Source: Ypsolopha sequella (taxonomy: Eukaryota; Arthropoda; Insecta; Lepidoptera; Ypsolophidae). Taken from it: a DNA stretch of 64,000 nucleotides. Positions 11,901 through 22,666 of this stretch are shown piece by piece. Location of the stretch: contig OW203984.1 of assembly GCA_934047225.1 (NCBI GenBank), positions 4,907,201 through 4,971,200 on the forward strand, in the 5' to 3' direction. Numbering within the stretch: position 1 is the first letter of the stretch; each line of letters starts with the position of its first letter. The translations under genes were made by a program, and so were the position numbers. The notes under the pieces were generated by a model. That model had not been told where the DNA came from. It searched no databases and saw only the letters and a program-made list of their open reading frames with translations.

Positions 11901-14143
11901 AGCTCACCACCCATCACGGTGATAGAGCTCACCACCCATCACGGTGATAGAGCTCACCATCCATCACGGTGATAGAGCTCACCACCCATCACGGTGATAG
12001 AGCTCACCACCCATCACGGTGATAGAGCTCACCACCCATCACGGTGATAGAGCTCAACACCCATCACGGTGATAGAGCCCACCACCCATCACGGTGATAG
12101 AGCTCAACACCCATCACGGTGATAGAGCCCACCACCCATCACGGTGATAGAGCTCAACACCCATCACGGTGATAGAGCCCACCACCCATCACGGTGATAG
12201 AGCCCACCACCCATCACGGTGATAGAGCTCACCACCCATCACGGTGATAGAGCTCACCACCCATCACGGTGATAGAGCTCACCACCCATCACGGTGATAG
12301 AGCCCACCACCCATCACGGTGATAGAGCTCACCACCCATCACGGTGATAGAGCTCACCACCCATCACGGTGATAGAGCTCACCACCCATCACGGTGATAG
12401 AGCTCACCACCCATCACGGTGATAGAGCTCACCACCCATCACGGTGATAGAGCTCACCATTCATCACGGTGATAGAGCTCACCACCCATCACGGTGATAG
12501 AGCTCACCACCCATCACGGTGATAGAGCTCACCAGCAATCACGGTGATAGAGCTCACCACCCATCACGGTGATAGAGCTCAACACCCATCACGGTGATAG
12601 AGCCCACCACCCATCACGGTGATAGAGCTCAACACCCATCACGGTGATAGAGCCCACCACCCATCACGGTGATAGAGCTCAACACCCATCACGGTGATAG
12701 AGCCCACCACCCATCACGGTGATAGAGCTCAACACCCATCACGGTGATAGAGCCCACCACCCATCACGGTGATAGAGCTCACCACCCATCACGGTGATAG
12801 TGCTCACCACCCATCACGGTGATAGAGCCCACCACCCATCACGGTGATAGAGCTCAACACCCATCACGGTGATAGAGCCCACCACCCATCACGGTGATAG
12901 AGCTCAACACCCATCACGGTGATAGAGCCCACCACCCATCACGGTGATAGAGCTCAACACCCATCACGGTGATAGAGCCCACCACCCGTCACGGTGATAG
13001 AGCTCAACACCCATCACGGTGATAGAGCCCACCACCCATCACGGTGATAGAGCTCAACACCCATCACGGTGATAGAGCCCACCACCCATCACGTTGATAG
13101 AGCTCAACACCCATCACGGTGATAGAGCCCACCACCCATCACGGTGATAGAGCCCACCACCCATCACGGTGATAGAGCTCACCACCCATCACGGTGATAG
13201 AGCTCACCACCCATCACGGTGATAGAGCTCACCACCCATCACGGTGATAGAGCCCACCACCCATCACGGTGATAGAGCTCACCACCCATCACGGTGATAG
13301 AGCTCACCACCCATCACGGTGATAGTGCTCACCACCCATCACGGTGATAGAGCCCACCACCCATCACGGTGATAGAGCTCAACACCCATCACGGTGATAG
13401 AGCCCACCACCCATCACGGTGATAGAGCTCAACACCCATCACGGTGATAGAGCCCACCACCCATCACGGTGATAGAGCTCAACACCCATCACGGTGATAG
13501 AGCCCACCACCCGTCACAGTGATAGAGCTCAACACCCATCACGGTGATAGAGCCCACCACCCATCACGGTGATAGAGCTCAACACCCATCACGGTGATAG
13601 AGCCCACCACCCATCACGTTGATAGAGCTCAACACCCATCACGGTGATAGAGCCCACCACCCATCACGGTGATAGAGCTCAACACCCATCACGGTGATAG
13701 AGCCCACCACCCATCACGGTGATAGAGCTCAACACCCATCACGGTGATAGAGCCCACCACCCATCACGGTGATAGAGCTCAACACCCATCACGGTGATAG
13801 AGCCCACCACCCATCACGGTGATAGAGCTCAACACCCATCACGGTGATAGAGCCCACCACCCATCACGGTGATAGAGCTCAACACCCATCACGGTGATAG
13901 AGCCCACCACCCATCACGGTGATAGAGCTCAACACCCATCACGGTGATAGAGCCCACCACCCATCACGGTGATAGAGCTCAACACCCATCACGGTGATAG
14001 AGCCCACCACCCATCACGGTGATAGAGCTCAACACCCATCACGGTGATAGAGCCCACCACCCATCACGGTGATAGAGCTCAACACCCATCACGGTGATAG
14101 AGCCCACCACCCATCACGGTGATAGAGCTCACCACCCATCACG
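8943..14143 (+). repeat. 25-bp minisatellite, about 208 units
   Basis: The unit contains GGTGATAGAGCTCACC followed by ACCCATCAC. GGTGA/TCACC can form a small hairpin around a SacI-type GAGCTC site. The length of 5,201 bp gives 208 units with almost no indels and few substitutions. Variants include GACAG for GATAG, AACACC, ACTACC, ACTAACC, AGGGT, CAGCAATC and GCCC for GCTC. The same stretch occurs once in other SINE copies (for example 38741-38760 and 39887-39910), which identifies the source. It is not a CRISPR array: there are no spacers. Confidence 0.97.
12050..14120 (+). repeat. 50-bp higher-order dimer within the minisatellite
   Basis: In this distal part, units with AGCTCAACACC alternate regularly with units with AGCCCACCACC, giving a 50-bp period, broken by blocks of plain units at about 12190-12560 and 13150-13370. 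Rare variants recur at exactly 525 bp (21 units): TGCTC at 12801 and 13326, CCGTC at 12986 and 13511, ACGTT at 13091 and 13616. That indicates an internal segmental duplication. Confidence 0.9.
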
Positions 14144-14270
14144 CTTGGACATAATAATCATCTGTGAAACTTTGGTTTGGACTGTGGTTTGCACTTCACA
14201 GTTTATACTCGGAAATATACCTATCTGACACAGAAACACTCTCTCGGGGATTTATGTCGCAACGATGTTA

Positions 14271-14516
14271 CGACGTGTAACAGAAAGGTGTGACCATATT
14301 TGAAGAGCTTATTCAGCCAAAGGTATAGTATAGAACAACTTTTACTACGGAATGAACCCTCTACATTAAAAAAAAAAAAAAAAGTTTCATAGAAATATAT
14401 TATGGAAGGGCAAATTTTTTTTTGAGATTGCATGTTCGACTTCATACTAAAAGTTGTTCTATACCATTGACTAAATAAGCTCTTCAAATATGGTTACACC
14501 TTTCTGTTACACATTG
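14271..14516. mobile_element. TA-flanked MITE at the SINE tail
   Basis: The TIRs start CGACGTGTAACAGAAAGGT (14271) and end with the complement, ACCTTTCTGTTACACATTG (14516), with TA on each side. The next blocks, CATATTTGAAGAGCTTATT and AAAGTTGTTCTATACC, are also inverted. It shares its ends with 45829-46090 and inserted immediately behind the SINE terminus. Confidence 0.8.
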
Positions 14517-15419
14517 TATAAATAAAATAAAGTTACATACTGAAAAACTGTCCACAATATAAACCCACGGAAATGAATGAAAATATTTTACAGTAAGTTT
14601 TTTAAATAAGTGATTTAAATAACTGTTTTTAAAACGTAAAACAAGGTAAAACACTTAACATTCTTTGTTTCTTAAAAGCTGTAAAATAAAAAGTTTTCAA
14701 TTTCAGGATATGATAGTAAAGCATGTTTATATGCTGTGAAAATTTTATATTTTTCTTGGTATTTTATCAAGTGCTTTAAAGAAAATATAAAGTTTTGAAT
14801 GCAGAGCCTTTATGTCGCGTACGGCTTTTAAGGCTTCATTGCTTCAGAGTAGTAAAAGCACCAGGTAAGTTTTCAGGCAATAAAGGTAAGTTCGTAACTT
14901 CTGAAAACATATCAACCGTCGGTCATCAAGGTCTCAGTGGACTCAGTGGACTCTGTTTCCTTTTTAAGTTTATATGTCTCGTAAAAACGAGCCATTACTT
15001 CTTTCTTTCGGAAGAGCAACACAGTTTTAACAACTTTTGATATAATAAAAGTAACTTTGTAGTTTAGTAAACATAGAGTAACAATCTAGGTCAAACGCTT
15101 AATCAAGTGGCATATTCGTTAGACAGGTATGTGGAATGGAAGCTCCTCTAATCCGCATAATTTTCTGAACAAAAATATGAAGAATAGAGAAAACCGTTTT
15201 TCAAGGTTGCTCTTCCGACGTAAGGACGACTCCTAAATCACTCAGAAAAAGTTTAGATTTCATCAAACAAAGAAAAGGAAAAGGATTTGAATTATAGTCT
15301 TGGGCCTACACTGAATTCTGTGCTATGTTAGAGCTAAATATATAAGTATTTTACATTTAAAAGATGAAGCTCAGAAAACGTAGAAAATCCAATTAATTTC
15401 ATTGCAAATTCAAAGTAAA
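14517..15419. other. no feature seen
   Basis: AT-rich sequence. The reading frame near 14795-15040 shows no family resemblance. Confidence 0.5.
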
Positions 15420-15560
15420 CGCAATGACAGTCGAGCGGTGCACATCGACTTGAGCTTCAGGGGCTTGAGCGCGGGGAGGCGCGTGGTTGAAACAAAAGTA
15501 TGAGCCCACAGCGCGGCGGCCACAGCACGGAGCCGCGCGAACGACATTCGGTATCGAGCG
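15420..15560. repeat. GC-rich fragment related to the 23.3/51.0 kb elements
   Basis: GCGGGGAGGCG followed by GTGGTTGAAAC, and further on TCGAGCGCTTTG, match blocks in the same order in 51047-51400. Open frames on both strands reflect GC-rich, stop-poor composition rather than a gene. The terminal blocks of the family are not visible here. Confidence 0.5.
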
Positions 15561-15951
15561 CTTTGTATAAATATTTTTGTTTTTTCCGCGCGCTTTTAAT
15601 GCAGAATGAGCTTTTTGTAGCAGATGTTTTGCAGAGAACTGATATATGGATATCAAAGTATCCACGACACAAGATGATAAGATACGATACCATAAGATAA
15701 TATGTTGTGATATTATTTAAGAATTAATTTAATTCAATTTGCTATGCCCTTACAGAGTCATGTTTGACACCAATTATATTGTAACAACTTATATTGTACA
15801 ACATGAATGCAATAAATATTTGAATTTGAATATGAATTTGCTAAATATGATTAAGATATTGTGGGACGAAATTAATCATTTTTTTCCTGAACAGTACGGC
15901 GATTCTGGCGTGTGCGCAAACATTTTGTAAGCAGAAAAATCAATCATTTAC
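15561..15951. other. possible LINE tail, otherwise nothing
   Basis: At 15790-15835 GAATGCAATAAATATTTGAA followed by TTTGAATATG resembles an insect LINE 3' end with a short tail. No coding segment is attached. The rest is plain AT-rich DNA. Confidence 0.3.
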
Positions 15952-16080
15952 CTTAGGTTTCACCCGACTCCTTTCTTTTTTATTGATGGGATACACTCCT
16001 TGCCGTATATAAAATACCTTATCTTCAGCTAAAATGATATTAGATTGTAAACACAATCGTTCCACTTTTGATAAAGCCAT
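15952..16080 (-). CDS. weak candidate first coding exon
   Basis: On the minus strand an ATG at 16080-16078 opens 43 uninterrupted codons (MALSKVERLCLQ...KKERSRVKPK) that end at 15952 on AAG followed by GTAAAT, a good splice donor, leaving phase 0. Just upstream of the ATG the DNA is unusually CpG-rich and includes a perfect 20-bp palindrome at 16094-16113, GGCGCGGTTGCAACCGCGCC, as a 5' UTR or promoter might. The peptide is compositionally protein-like, but I do not recognise it and find no partner exon in the window. The same frame runs upstream through GC-rich DNA and downstream to a stop past the donor, so a chance open frame is equally possible. Confidence 0.25.
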
Positions 16081-16192
16081 CCTGAATACGTCCGGCGCGG
16101 TTGCAACCGCGCCGCCGCCACTACCCATGTGATGGCATGGCAAATCCTGTCGTGTTATAGTGATACTGATTGTGATGATAGTAGGTAATAAT

Positions 16193-16584
16193 TTTTCAAT
16201 GCATGTGCTCGTAAAGGCCCACTTTTTATGCATCAAAACCGAACAGAAAGTCGATTATTTTGCCCTAGGGCTTTATTATTATTATTTTTTTAAATTTATT
16301 TTCAATGGTTGGCTAACCTGCAGCCTTTCTTCTGTACCATAAATGTCATACTTTTTTTTCCACTGTTTAACGGCTCTGGATACAGTCCTTTTGAGCCAAT
16401 TACAATTTAAAGTTCACAAAATTATATTTGTTTTATTTCCTCACACTATGCATTGAAAAACGTAGTATGATACACGGGCGTAAAAGCAATAAATTACTCG
16501 GTTACGTTTAAAACACTCGCTACGTTCGTGTTTTAAATCGTCCTCGTAATTTATTCCTTTGCGCCCTTGTAGCATAAACTACTA
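16193..16584 (+). mobile_element. Helentron-like element, copy 5 (complete)
   Basis: Runs from TTTTCAATGCATGTGCTCG through CCCTAGGGC, an ATT microsatellite and the subterminal ATGCATTGAAAA to the hairpin and CATAAACTACT. All family landmarks are in order. Confidence 0.85.
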
Positions 16585-16627
16585 TAATTAATTTGTATAA
16601 TTTCCTAACTTTTGATCCCTCTAAAGA

Positions 16628-16895
16628 GTTAACATTAATTAATTACAGACTGTAAAAGGAAATAGACTGTATGAGACAGGTAGGCAAAGATATATATGTT
16701 TTTCTTTTTTCATTAACCTGTATTCCTGCTGTCTTGTATTTTCTTATCCCTTGGTTAAAGTAGATATAAGTAATTTGATGTATAGATTAAGTTTACGTTG
16801 AAAAAAAAGACATGATCTTGCCAAGTTTCTTGCCCGTTCTTCTTAGCCAGACTACTCGAATGGGCGGAGGTAGGCATGTATTTATATATGTAACC
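16628..16895 (+). repeat. 'L' dispersed repeat, copy
   Basis: AGACTGTATGAGACAGGTAG and GACATGATCTTGCCAAGTTT with GGGCGGAGGTAGGC also occur at 31598-31690 and, inverted, around 58920-60430. This copy preserves the uninterrupted site GGCAAAGATATATATG, into which the mariner-like element at 59917 inserted in its relative. Confidence 0.7.
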
Positions 16896-17783
16896 TATTA
16901 CTATGTAGTATATAGGATGGGATTTGGTCGGCCGCCTGGATTCGTGCTAGGGGCTCGGTTGGTGATCATTGAACCTTGTTCCTGGTCCCTGGCCGGGTCT
17001 CCGGTATGATGGGTTCGGGCGGTTGATTGGATTTCATCTTGTATAATAATATTTTACCTATAATTTTAATCGTATATATATATTGCTACAAAAATTAAAT
17101 AAACATTTAATCTAGTTCATGTACATTTATTATTTTATTACATATATTTTTATAAGATTAAAATTTGACTTGTGAAACGTGTATTAAATATACCTACTTT
17201 GCAAAATAAACTTTTTGAATTTTGAAATTTTGCAAGAAGCCCCACAAGGTGCACCTCGCAAAGCCTAAAGTCGTGGCTGACCGGTTAGTGTTATTGTTTG
17301 GCAACCCAAAAATATATAAAATTAGAAAATAATATAAAAATGAAATAAATCCTACGAATCGCGAAATCAATTGTCAGTAATTGTAGCTCCATCAGGCAAG
17401 ATAAAAAAAACTGCCGTGTCTTATGAGGCAATTCAGCCAAACATCATCAGAGTGGGCATTTCAGCAAAAAACCTATTTTCCCGGCCGATTAACATGCCAT
17501 CGGTATCTAATTTTATTGACCATTGTTCCTATTATTTATGATTCGCTGAATTGTGTTTCGTTCAGACAATAAGATGAATCAAATGTCTTTTGTTACCGGC
17601 TTCGTTTGCCGGATGGAAAATTAATGGCGATCACTCAAAGGATTATTGTTATTGTAAATGGGCGTGGCTTTAATATCATCGGTCGGTAAACAAGTTAGTT
17701 TATTTTGAATCTGATAGATTTTATTTGTACTATATGTACCTGACATGTTACTGTATTGTATTATTTGTAATACACATCTTACT
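16896..17783. other. no firm feature
   Basis: 16900-17020 is GC-richer and may continue the L repeat or a LINE 3' UTR. AATAAACATTTAATC near 17098 and AATAAACTTTTTGAATTTTG near 17206 look like old retroelement tails. 17226-17783 shows nothing I can name. Confidence 0.35.
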
Positions 17784-18131
17784 GCGCCGTAGCTCAGGGC
17801 TAGAACACTGGCCAGACTGGCCTCTCCATCATGAGATCCAGGTTCAATCCCCGGTCCCCGGTTGGCATGCACCAATGAGTTTTTCGGAATTGATGTGCAT
17901 AGTATTTGTTCTATTTACCTACCACTTGCTGAACTGTGAAGGAAAACATCCCAAATTATGCCCAAAGTGCGGCGATAGGCATCATCCGTCACCCATCACG
18001 TTGGGACGTAATAATCGTCGGTGGGACGCGGGTGTACCGAGTATGGACTGTGACATGCATTTCACAGTTCACACTTGGAACACTTCTGCCACCCCCTCGG
18101 AGATTCATGTCGTAACTATACATATATATAT
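17784..18131 (+). mobile_element. tRNA-derived SINE, full-length
   Basis: The head has a tRNA-type A box (TAGCTCAGGGCTAGAACACTG, first 11 bases decisive) and a B box (GGTTCAATCC, ~17843). The body has the family blocks GCGGCGATAGG, ACCCATCACGTTGGGACG, TAATAATCGTCGGTG, TATGGACTGTGACATGC and CCCCTCGGAGATTCATGTCG, then an AT-rich tail. The sequence that became the 25-bp minisatellite elsewhere is present once. The long open frame over 17725-18228 is this SINE, not a protein. Confidence 0.85.
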
Positions 18132-18232
18132 CTATAATTATTTAGATATACCGCGCCCGTATATAGGTGAAAATCATACAAAAAGGGATGCCGCAGCGCG
18201 TGACCGTGTGTCTAAAATTAGGAACTAAAGGC

Positions 18233-18496
18233 TTCTATGGTACTGTGATCTTGTAGTTCGAGTACTCTTCTAATAATCTGGAAGTCACACGTTCAAATCC
18301 CGTAGAAGAAAATTTGTATTCGGTATTCATTGGTCTATATTATAATAGTGTCCAAAGTGGGATAGGATGGAGTCACGGTGGGACGTAATAATCGTCGGTG
18401 AAACATGGGTGTACGAGTGTGGACCGTGACGTGTATTTTTCCATACTCAGAAACAGCTCTGACACCCCCCTTGGGGATTCATGTTGCGGTCAACAT
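18233..18496 (+). mobile_element. tRNA-derived SINE, full-length but divergent
   Basis: The B box is CGTTCAAATCC (~18290). The body matches the previous copy from GTGGGACGTAATAATCGTCG onward and ends CTTGGGGATTCATGTTG. The stretch equivalent to the minisatellite unit is largely deleted (GGATGGAGTCACGGTGGG). It lies ~100 bp downstream of another full copy in the same orientation. Confidence 0.8.
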
Positions 18497-19109
18497 ATAG
18501 GCAACATAAGGTCTGTGGATAAAATAACCACTAAGTCGAAAATGGGGCAAAAATTAAATAAATACGGACGGAGCCGCGGGCGAAAGGTCTAAAAAGTAAG
18601 TATACTATACTTTTAAGACTCACAAATTATTGTTATTCGCTATATGCTAACCATTGAAACTGTATATTGAATAATTTTCTGTCTTATAATATTTTGAAAG
18701 CTCTTACATTTCAGAGCTGATGTTGAAAGCGTGTTGTCTTCGCTTCTGACGAACAAATGTACCAGACAACGCTCTTATTACGAAAGGAATAAACGTCATA
18801 ATCATTTCATATGGAGCTCTAGTTATTATTGTAGAGCTGTATGTAAAGTGGAAGCATGCTACTCACGAATATTTAATTTGATGTTCTTGCAAAGTTTCCG
18901 AGCGAGTAAATATTTGAGCGTTGAATGCAAAACATTAATTTTCACCTCACAGCTAGTATGTTCCACCTCTTCTTAGTTCTGCTTGTCCAAACATGCTTCA
19001 ACAACAAAGACTTTCGACTGTGATTTCAACAGTATCAAGGTCAAAGATTTCAAAAGTTTAGGTGAACCCTGGCCCCTAAAATCTATTGCATTGTTTTTGA
19101 ATGTGTGCG
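18497..19109. other. short lepidopteran repeat end, otherwise nothing
   Basis: CGGACGGAGCCGCGGGCGAA at ~18567 resembles the end of a widespread lepidopteran repeat (see 33047-33836). The remainder, including the reading frame at 18731-18976, is unassigned. Confidence 0.35.
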
Positions 19110-19583
19110 TTAAGGCCCTTAATATCGCTAAATGGGTACTTTCTAAAGCCTACTCCCCTTTTATGGCCTAACCAAAAATATTGAAAAAATGTATTATGGA
19201 TTATCAACTCTAGGACTACATATGCAACATTTTTCTTTTTCGTACCACCAAAACTTCTATATGAAAAATTGTTTCAACTGAATGGTGTTTTTTGGCCTGA
19301 ATTTCCTACTGCTCCTAAGCGGCTTAGGTGATTTAATTCATTTATACTTTGATAAATAGATAAACTTGATAGCTATAAATATAACATAGAATTGTTCAAT
19401 CGAACAATGACGCCCCTGTGAAAAGTATCATTTTCTCCTATTTTGCCCTTTCAAGGACGCAGCGAGCGTCGTAACAGCCACCACGCATTGTGCACTGATT
19501 TGAACGTTATTTCAATGTAGTTTCCGTCGATATTTATACAGACAAACATCGAGCTGCTAATTTGGCGACGGTAATCGCCTTAA
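19110..19583 (+). mobile_element. TTAA-flanked MITE, family B, copy 1
   Basis: Begins TTAAGGCCCTTAATATCGC and ends with GCGACGGTAATCGCCTTAA, giving imperfect ~26-bp TIRs with TTAA at both edges. Its 474-bp length matches the inverted copy at 25932-26406 (475 bp). TTAA target duplication is the piggyBac hallmark. No transposase is present. Confidence 0.8.
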
Positions 19584-20491
19584 CATAATGCCGACGCGCG
19601 CACAATGTGAGTGCGCAATCTATCTATCTACGGTCAGCAAACTGATCAGACTACTAAGTCGTAAAAATTCAAAACTTTAAGTGCACTTAAGGCGTCCAAC
19701 TATCACTGTATTCAGATAAGCACTGATTCCAAACGAGTGAGCGTCACCCATGTAAAGGTGGAAACATTTTGGTGCTGTCATACTACGGTAAGGGATTATT
19801 TATCTTTACTTTTGAAATCTTTGATCAAGGTGTAAAATTTCGTCAATTAAATCCGGGTTTATTTTTTATAAAACAATTTCATTCGTATTATGAATTTAAC
19901 TTCGTAATGATCAGCCAAATAGAATAAATTAATTAAACAAAACCATGAGAGTTGAAACTTTAGTAATTTCGAAAACTTAAATTTGAAATGTTCGAAGTAA
20001 AGATATTAAATTAAGAAAATCACCAAAGTTTGTTAAATGATTGTTCCGTCCACACAGATCAGATATATAACAGAATGAACCTACAACTGGGGCCCGTAAT
20101 ATAAAGCGGAATGTGTCTTATACCCTTCGAATACTTTGCACTTAAAAAAAAAAATTTGCCTTTTTACATCGCAGTTACTAAATATGACTCTGTGATATTA
20201 TGTCAACTACCTGTATAGTAATATACCTGTATATGTCAACTACCTAATAAAAAATGGATGAACACGAAATATATTTTATGTTTTACAATTATTTATGAAT
20301 GTCTCACCCCCCCAGAATACAAATCCTGGCGGGCCTGCTAGTCCATGGGCCAGGCTAGCCAAATTTAAGAAAATTGTATAATTTGGGGGTACCCATTTTC
20401 CTGTCCACCGCAAGTCTTTAAGGATATCAAAAAACTATCTCAAAGTCATCTTAAAGTACTAGCTAATAAAAATGATGACATCATGGACTTT
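19584..20491. other. no feature seen
   Basis: AT-rich DNA. A GC-rich patch at 20325-20360 is too short to call. Confidence 0.5.
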
Positions 20492-20915
20492 TTAAGAGGC
20501 TATGTGAATTTTATTTTTGTCACTGTCACTCCAAGCGAAAAATCGCGCAGTGCGAGAGGGGCGTACTCAGGGCAAAAGGGAAAAAAGTTGGTTTTCTATT
20601 TTTATTAAAGAAACTAAAATAGCTAGCAAAATTTTAAATATCAAATCTCTAGATATTGTTGAAACACACCTAATAAAATATGTTTGAGTTATGTATATGG
20701 TTCCTATTCTTCAAACAAAGAGAAAAAGTGTGTTTGAAGACCTCATTTCAACAATTATTTCTATCGAGGAAAATTTGTCCAAACATGTTTTCCAATTTCA
20801 AAACCTTAGATTATATAGTCAAAATGCATACACCAGAAATTTATTAAAATTTTCCGTGTATTTCATGAAATACACAGAAAAGAAACATCCGTATTTTTTT
20901 TGCATATCGCCTTAA
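20492..20915 (+). mobile_element. TTAA-flanked MITE, family A, copy 1
   Basis: TTAA at 20492-20495 and 20912-20915 encloses a 424-bp element with short imperfect TIRs (GAGGCTATGTG at the left, CATATCGCC at the right). Internal landmarks are GTCACTGTCACTCCAAGCG, GCGCAGTGCGAGAGGGGCG and GTGTATTTCATGAAATACAC. The last is palindromic. The central block here is the uninterrupted version of the site hit by a MITE in copy 3. Confidence 0.8.
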
Positions 20916-21096
20916 ATATTTTTTTCTGGGACCTATCGTGTGTGGTTTCAAATGAAAGCGGAGAAAGCTCTCAAATAAGATGGCCTATCTAACTACATTG
21001 AAAAGAAAAATTAGAACACCCAAATTATACCAACATTTTGGCTGACCCATGGACTATGCCTACAGTTTACGTAGACTGCGTATATTCCTAATATTA

Positions 21097-21479
21097 TTTT
21101 CAATGCATGTGCTCGTAAAAGCCCACTTTTTATGCATCAAAACCGAACAGAAAGTCGATTATTTTGCCCTAGGGCTTTATTATTATTTTTTTTTAATTTG
21201 TTCGCAATGGTTGGCTAACCTGCAGCCTCTCCTGTGTACCATAGATGTTATACTTTTTTTTCTCCACTTTTTAACGGCTCTGGATACAATCCTTTTGAGC
21301 CAATTATAATTTAAAGTTCACAAGATTATATTTGTTTTCATTTCCTCACACTATGCATTGAAAAACGTAGTAAGACACACGGGCGTAAATGCAATAAATT
21401 ACTCGGTTACGTTTAAAACACTCGCTACGCTCGTATTTTAAATCGTCCTCGTAATTTATTCCTTTGCGCCCTTGTAGCT
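21097..21479 (+). mobile_element. Helentron-like element, copy 6
   Basis: Complete from the TTTTCAATGCATGTGCTCG terminus through the subterminal inverted copy and hairpin. The last bases after CCCTTGTAGC deviate (TTATAAAA), so its 3' edge is slightly damaged. Confidence 0.8.
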
Positions 21480-21872
21480 TATAAAATTGTATGCGTTCAC
21501 AAGCCTCTAATAGCTGTTAACTAGATCGCTCCGTAAACCTGTACAGAGCTGAATCCAATTAAAACTGAGTGCTAGACGTGTCGTCCTCAAGTAATTAAAT
21601 AGTATTTATTGCTCGCCGCAGCGGTGCGGGTATTGCTAGGTGCATGTTGTAGGAATAGGTACTCAATGAATGGGCAGTTGTTGTGGCTTGGAAGGCGCAA
21701 CTGGGCGAATCAAATTTTTTTGTCAATATACTTTTTGGATCTTTAGGACTAAATTCATACATAAAATTTACAATTTTGTTTTTTTTTTTATAATCACATG
21801 TTTATTTCTTAATACAGCAATGTTTTGAAATAAATGGTAACTAAGTTTTTTTTGTCATTCTTGATTAGAAAA
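21480..21872. other. no feature seen
   Basis: Mixed-composition DNA with no gene, arm or known repeat. Confidence 0.5.
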
Positions 21873-22060
21873 ATAGAATAGAATAGAATAGAATAGGAAA
21901 AACTTTATTGGTATCACACAATTAAAATACAATACAAACAAAACAGAAGTGACACCCAAAAGGCCTCCACTCAGCATGTGTCATGGCACTATTCTGTACC
22001 ACGACGCTGGTCTTCTGTGGACACCTCGCAGGGTAACATTATTTAGCATGCAACATAAGT
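21873..22060 (-). repeat. LINE 3' UTR with AATAG pentamer tail
   Basis: On the minus strand: ...GGCCTTTTGGGTGTCACTTC, then GATACCAATAAAGTTTTTCC with an AATAAA signal, then a pentanucleotide run (about four copies, 21877-21897) as the tail. It is a 5'-truncated non-LTR insertion without coding sequence. Confidence 0.55.
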
Positions 22061-22666
22061 ATCACCTAATATCTTAACCCGTAGAATTATTGAATTGAGA
22101 TGACAACTGAATACAATAGACTCACGGTACGATCCTTAATGTACGGTTTCGATGATTAATGTACGGCTTCCCAGGGGACAGGTATTTTATATTTTATAAA
22201 AAAACCACTTCACAAATTCGGTGCCTTTTGAATACCTTACAATCTCGCACCTCTTGACGAGAGATGGGTTGGGGTGTGGGGGTAGAGAAACATTATTTAA
22301 AGATGAGTGCAAAGTTTTATTCAGATCAAAGTCATCAGGACATCACAAACACCTAAAACAGCACTTATATGGCAGCTGAGCGGTAAGGGGCCACTAAAGT
22401 CTACTGTGTAGAAACAAATTAAGATCCATCATATCAAGTATGACTTCACGAAATGCATCAACATTACTAATAAACGCACCCATTGGAAAACTTTAGGACG
22501 TTTTCTAGTGAAACCTAATAAATAGTTTATAAAATAGTGAATCGAGCCTTAAGAAAATATTTGCGCAGGTGAATGAAGTTCGTGGGAACTTACAGAGCTT
22601 TTAAATGAGATTTTTTAAGTGGCTTGTGCAGTACTAGCTTCTATCTGTGGCTTTGTCCGCGTGTTT
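22061..22666. other. no feature seen
   Basis: Nothing recognisable on either strand. Confidence 0.5.

Larger units (their letters stand above)
8927..14266 (+). mobile_element. tRNA-derived SINE split by its own minisatellite
   Basis: The left remnant, TTTGTGCCCGAAGTATGGT (8927-8945), matches the middle of the SINE at 27174-27388 (TTTGTACCCGAAGTACGGT). The right remnant (14144-14266) has the expected next blocks in order: GGACATAATAATC, TGTGAAACTTTG, TGGACTGTG, CACTTCACAGTTTA, CTCGGGGATTTATGTCG. Between them lie 5.2 kb of 25-bp repeats where other copies have a single unit-length stretch. The tRNA-like head with A and B boxes is missing, so this copy should not be transcribed by Pol III on its own. 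Confidence 0.85.

Noticed and set aside
8943..14143. CRISPR array
   Set aside because: The 25-bp units are directly adjacent with no unique spacers, the host DNA is eukaryotic, and the unit derives from a SINE.
16812..17009. 65-codon protein
   Set aside because: It overlaps the L repeat; the equivalent region at 31598-31690 has a different frame.
17725..18228. 167-codon plus-strand protein
   Set aside because: It spans a complete tRNA-derived SINE from head to tail; no other copy keeps the frame.
20691..20915. Conserved short protein shared with 48070-48356
   Set aside because: Similarity is explained by TTAA-flanked MITE copies; the frame is shifted between copies.
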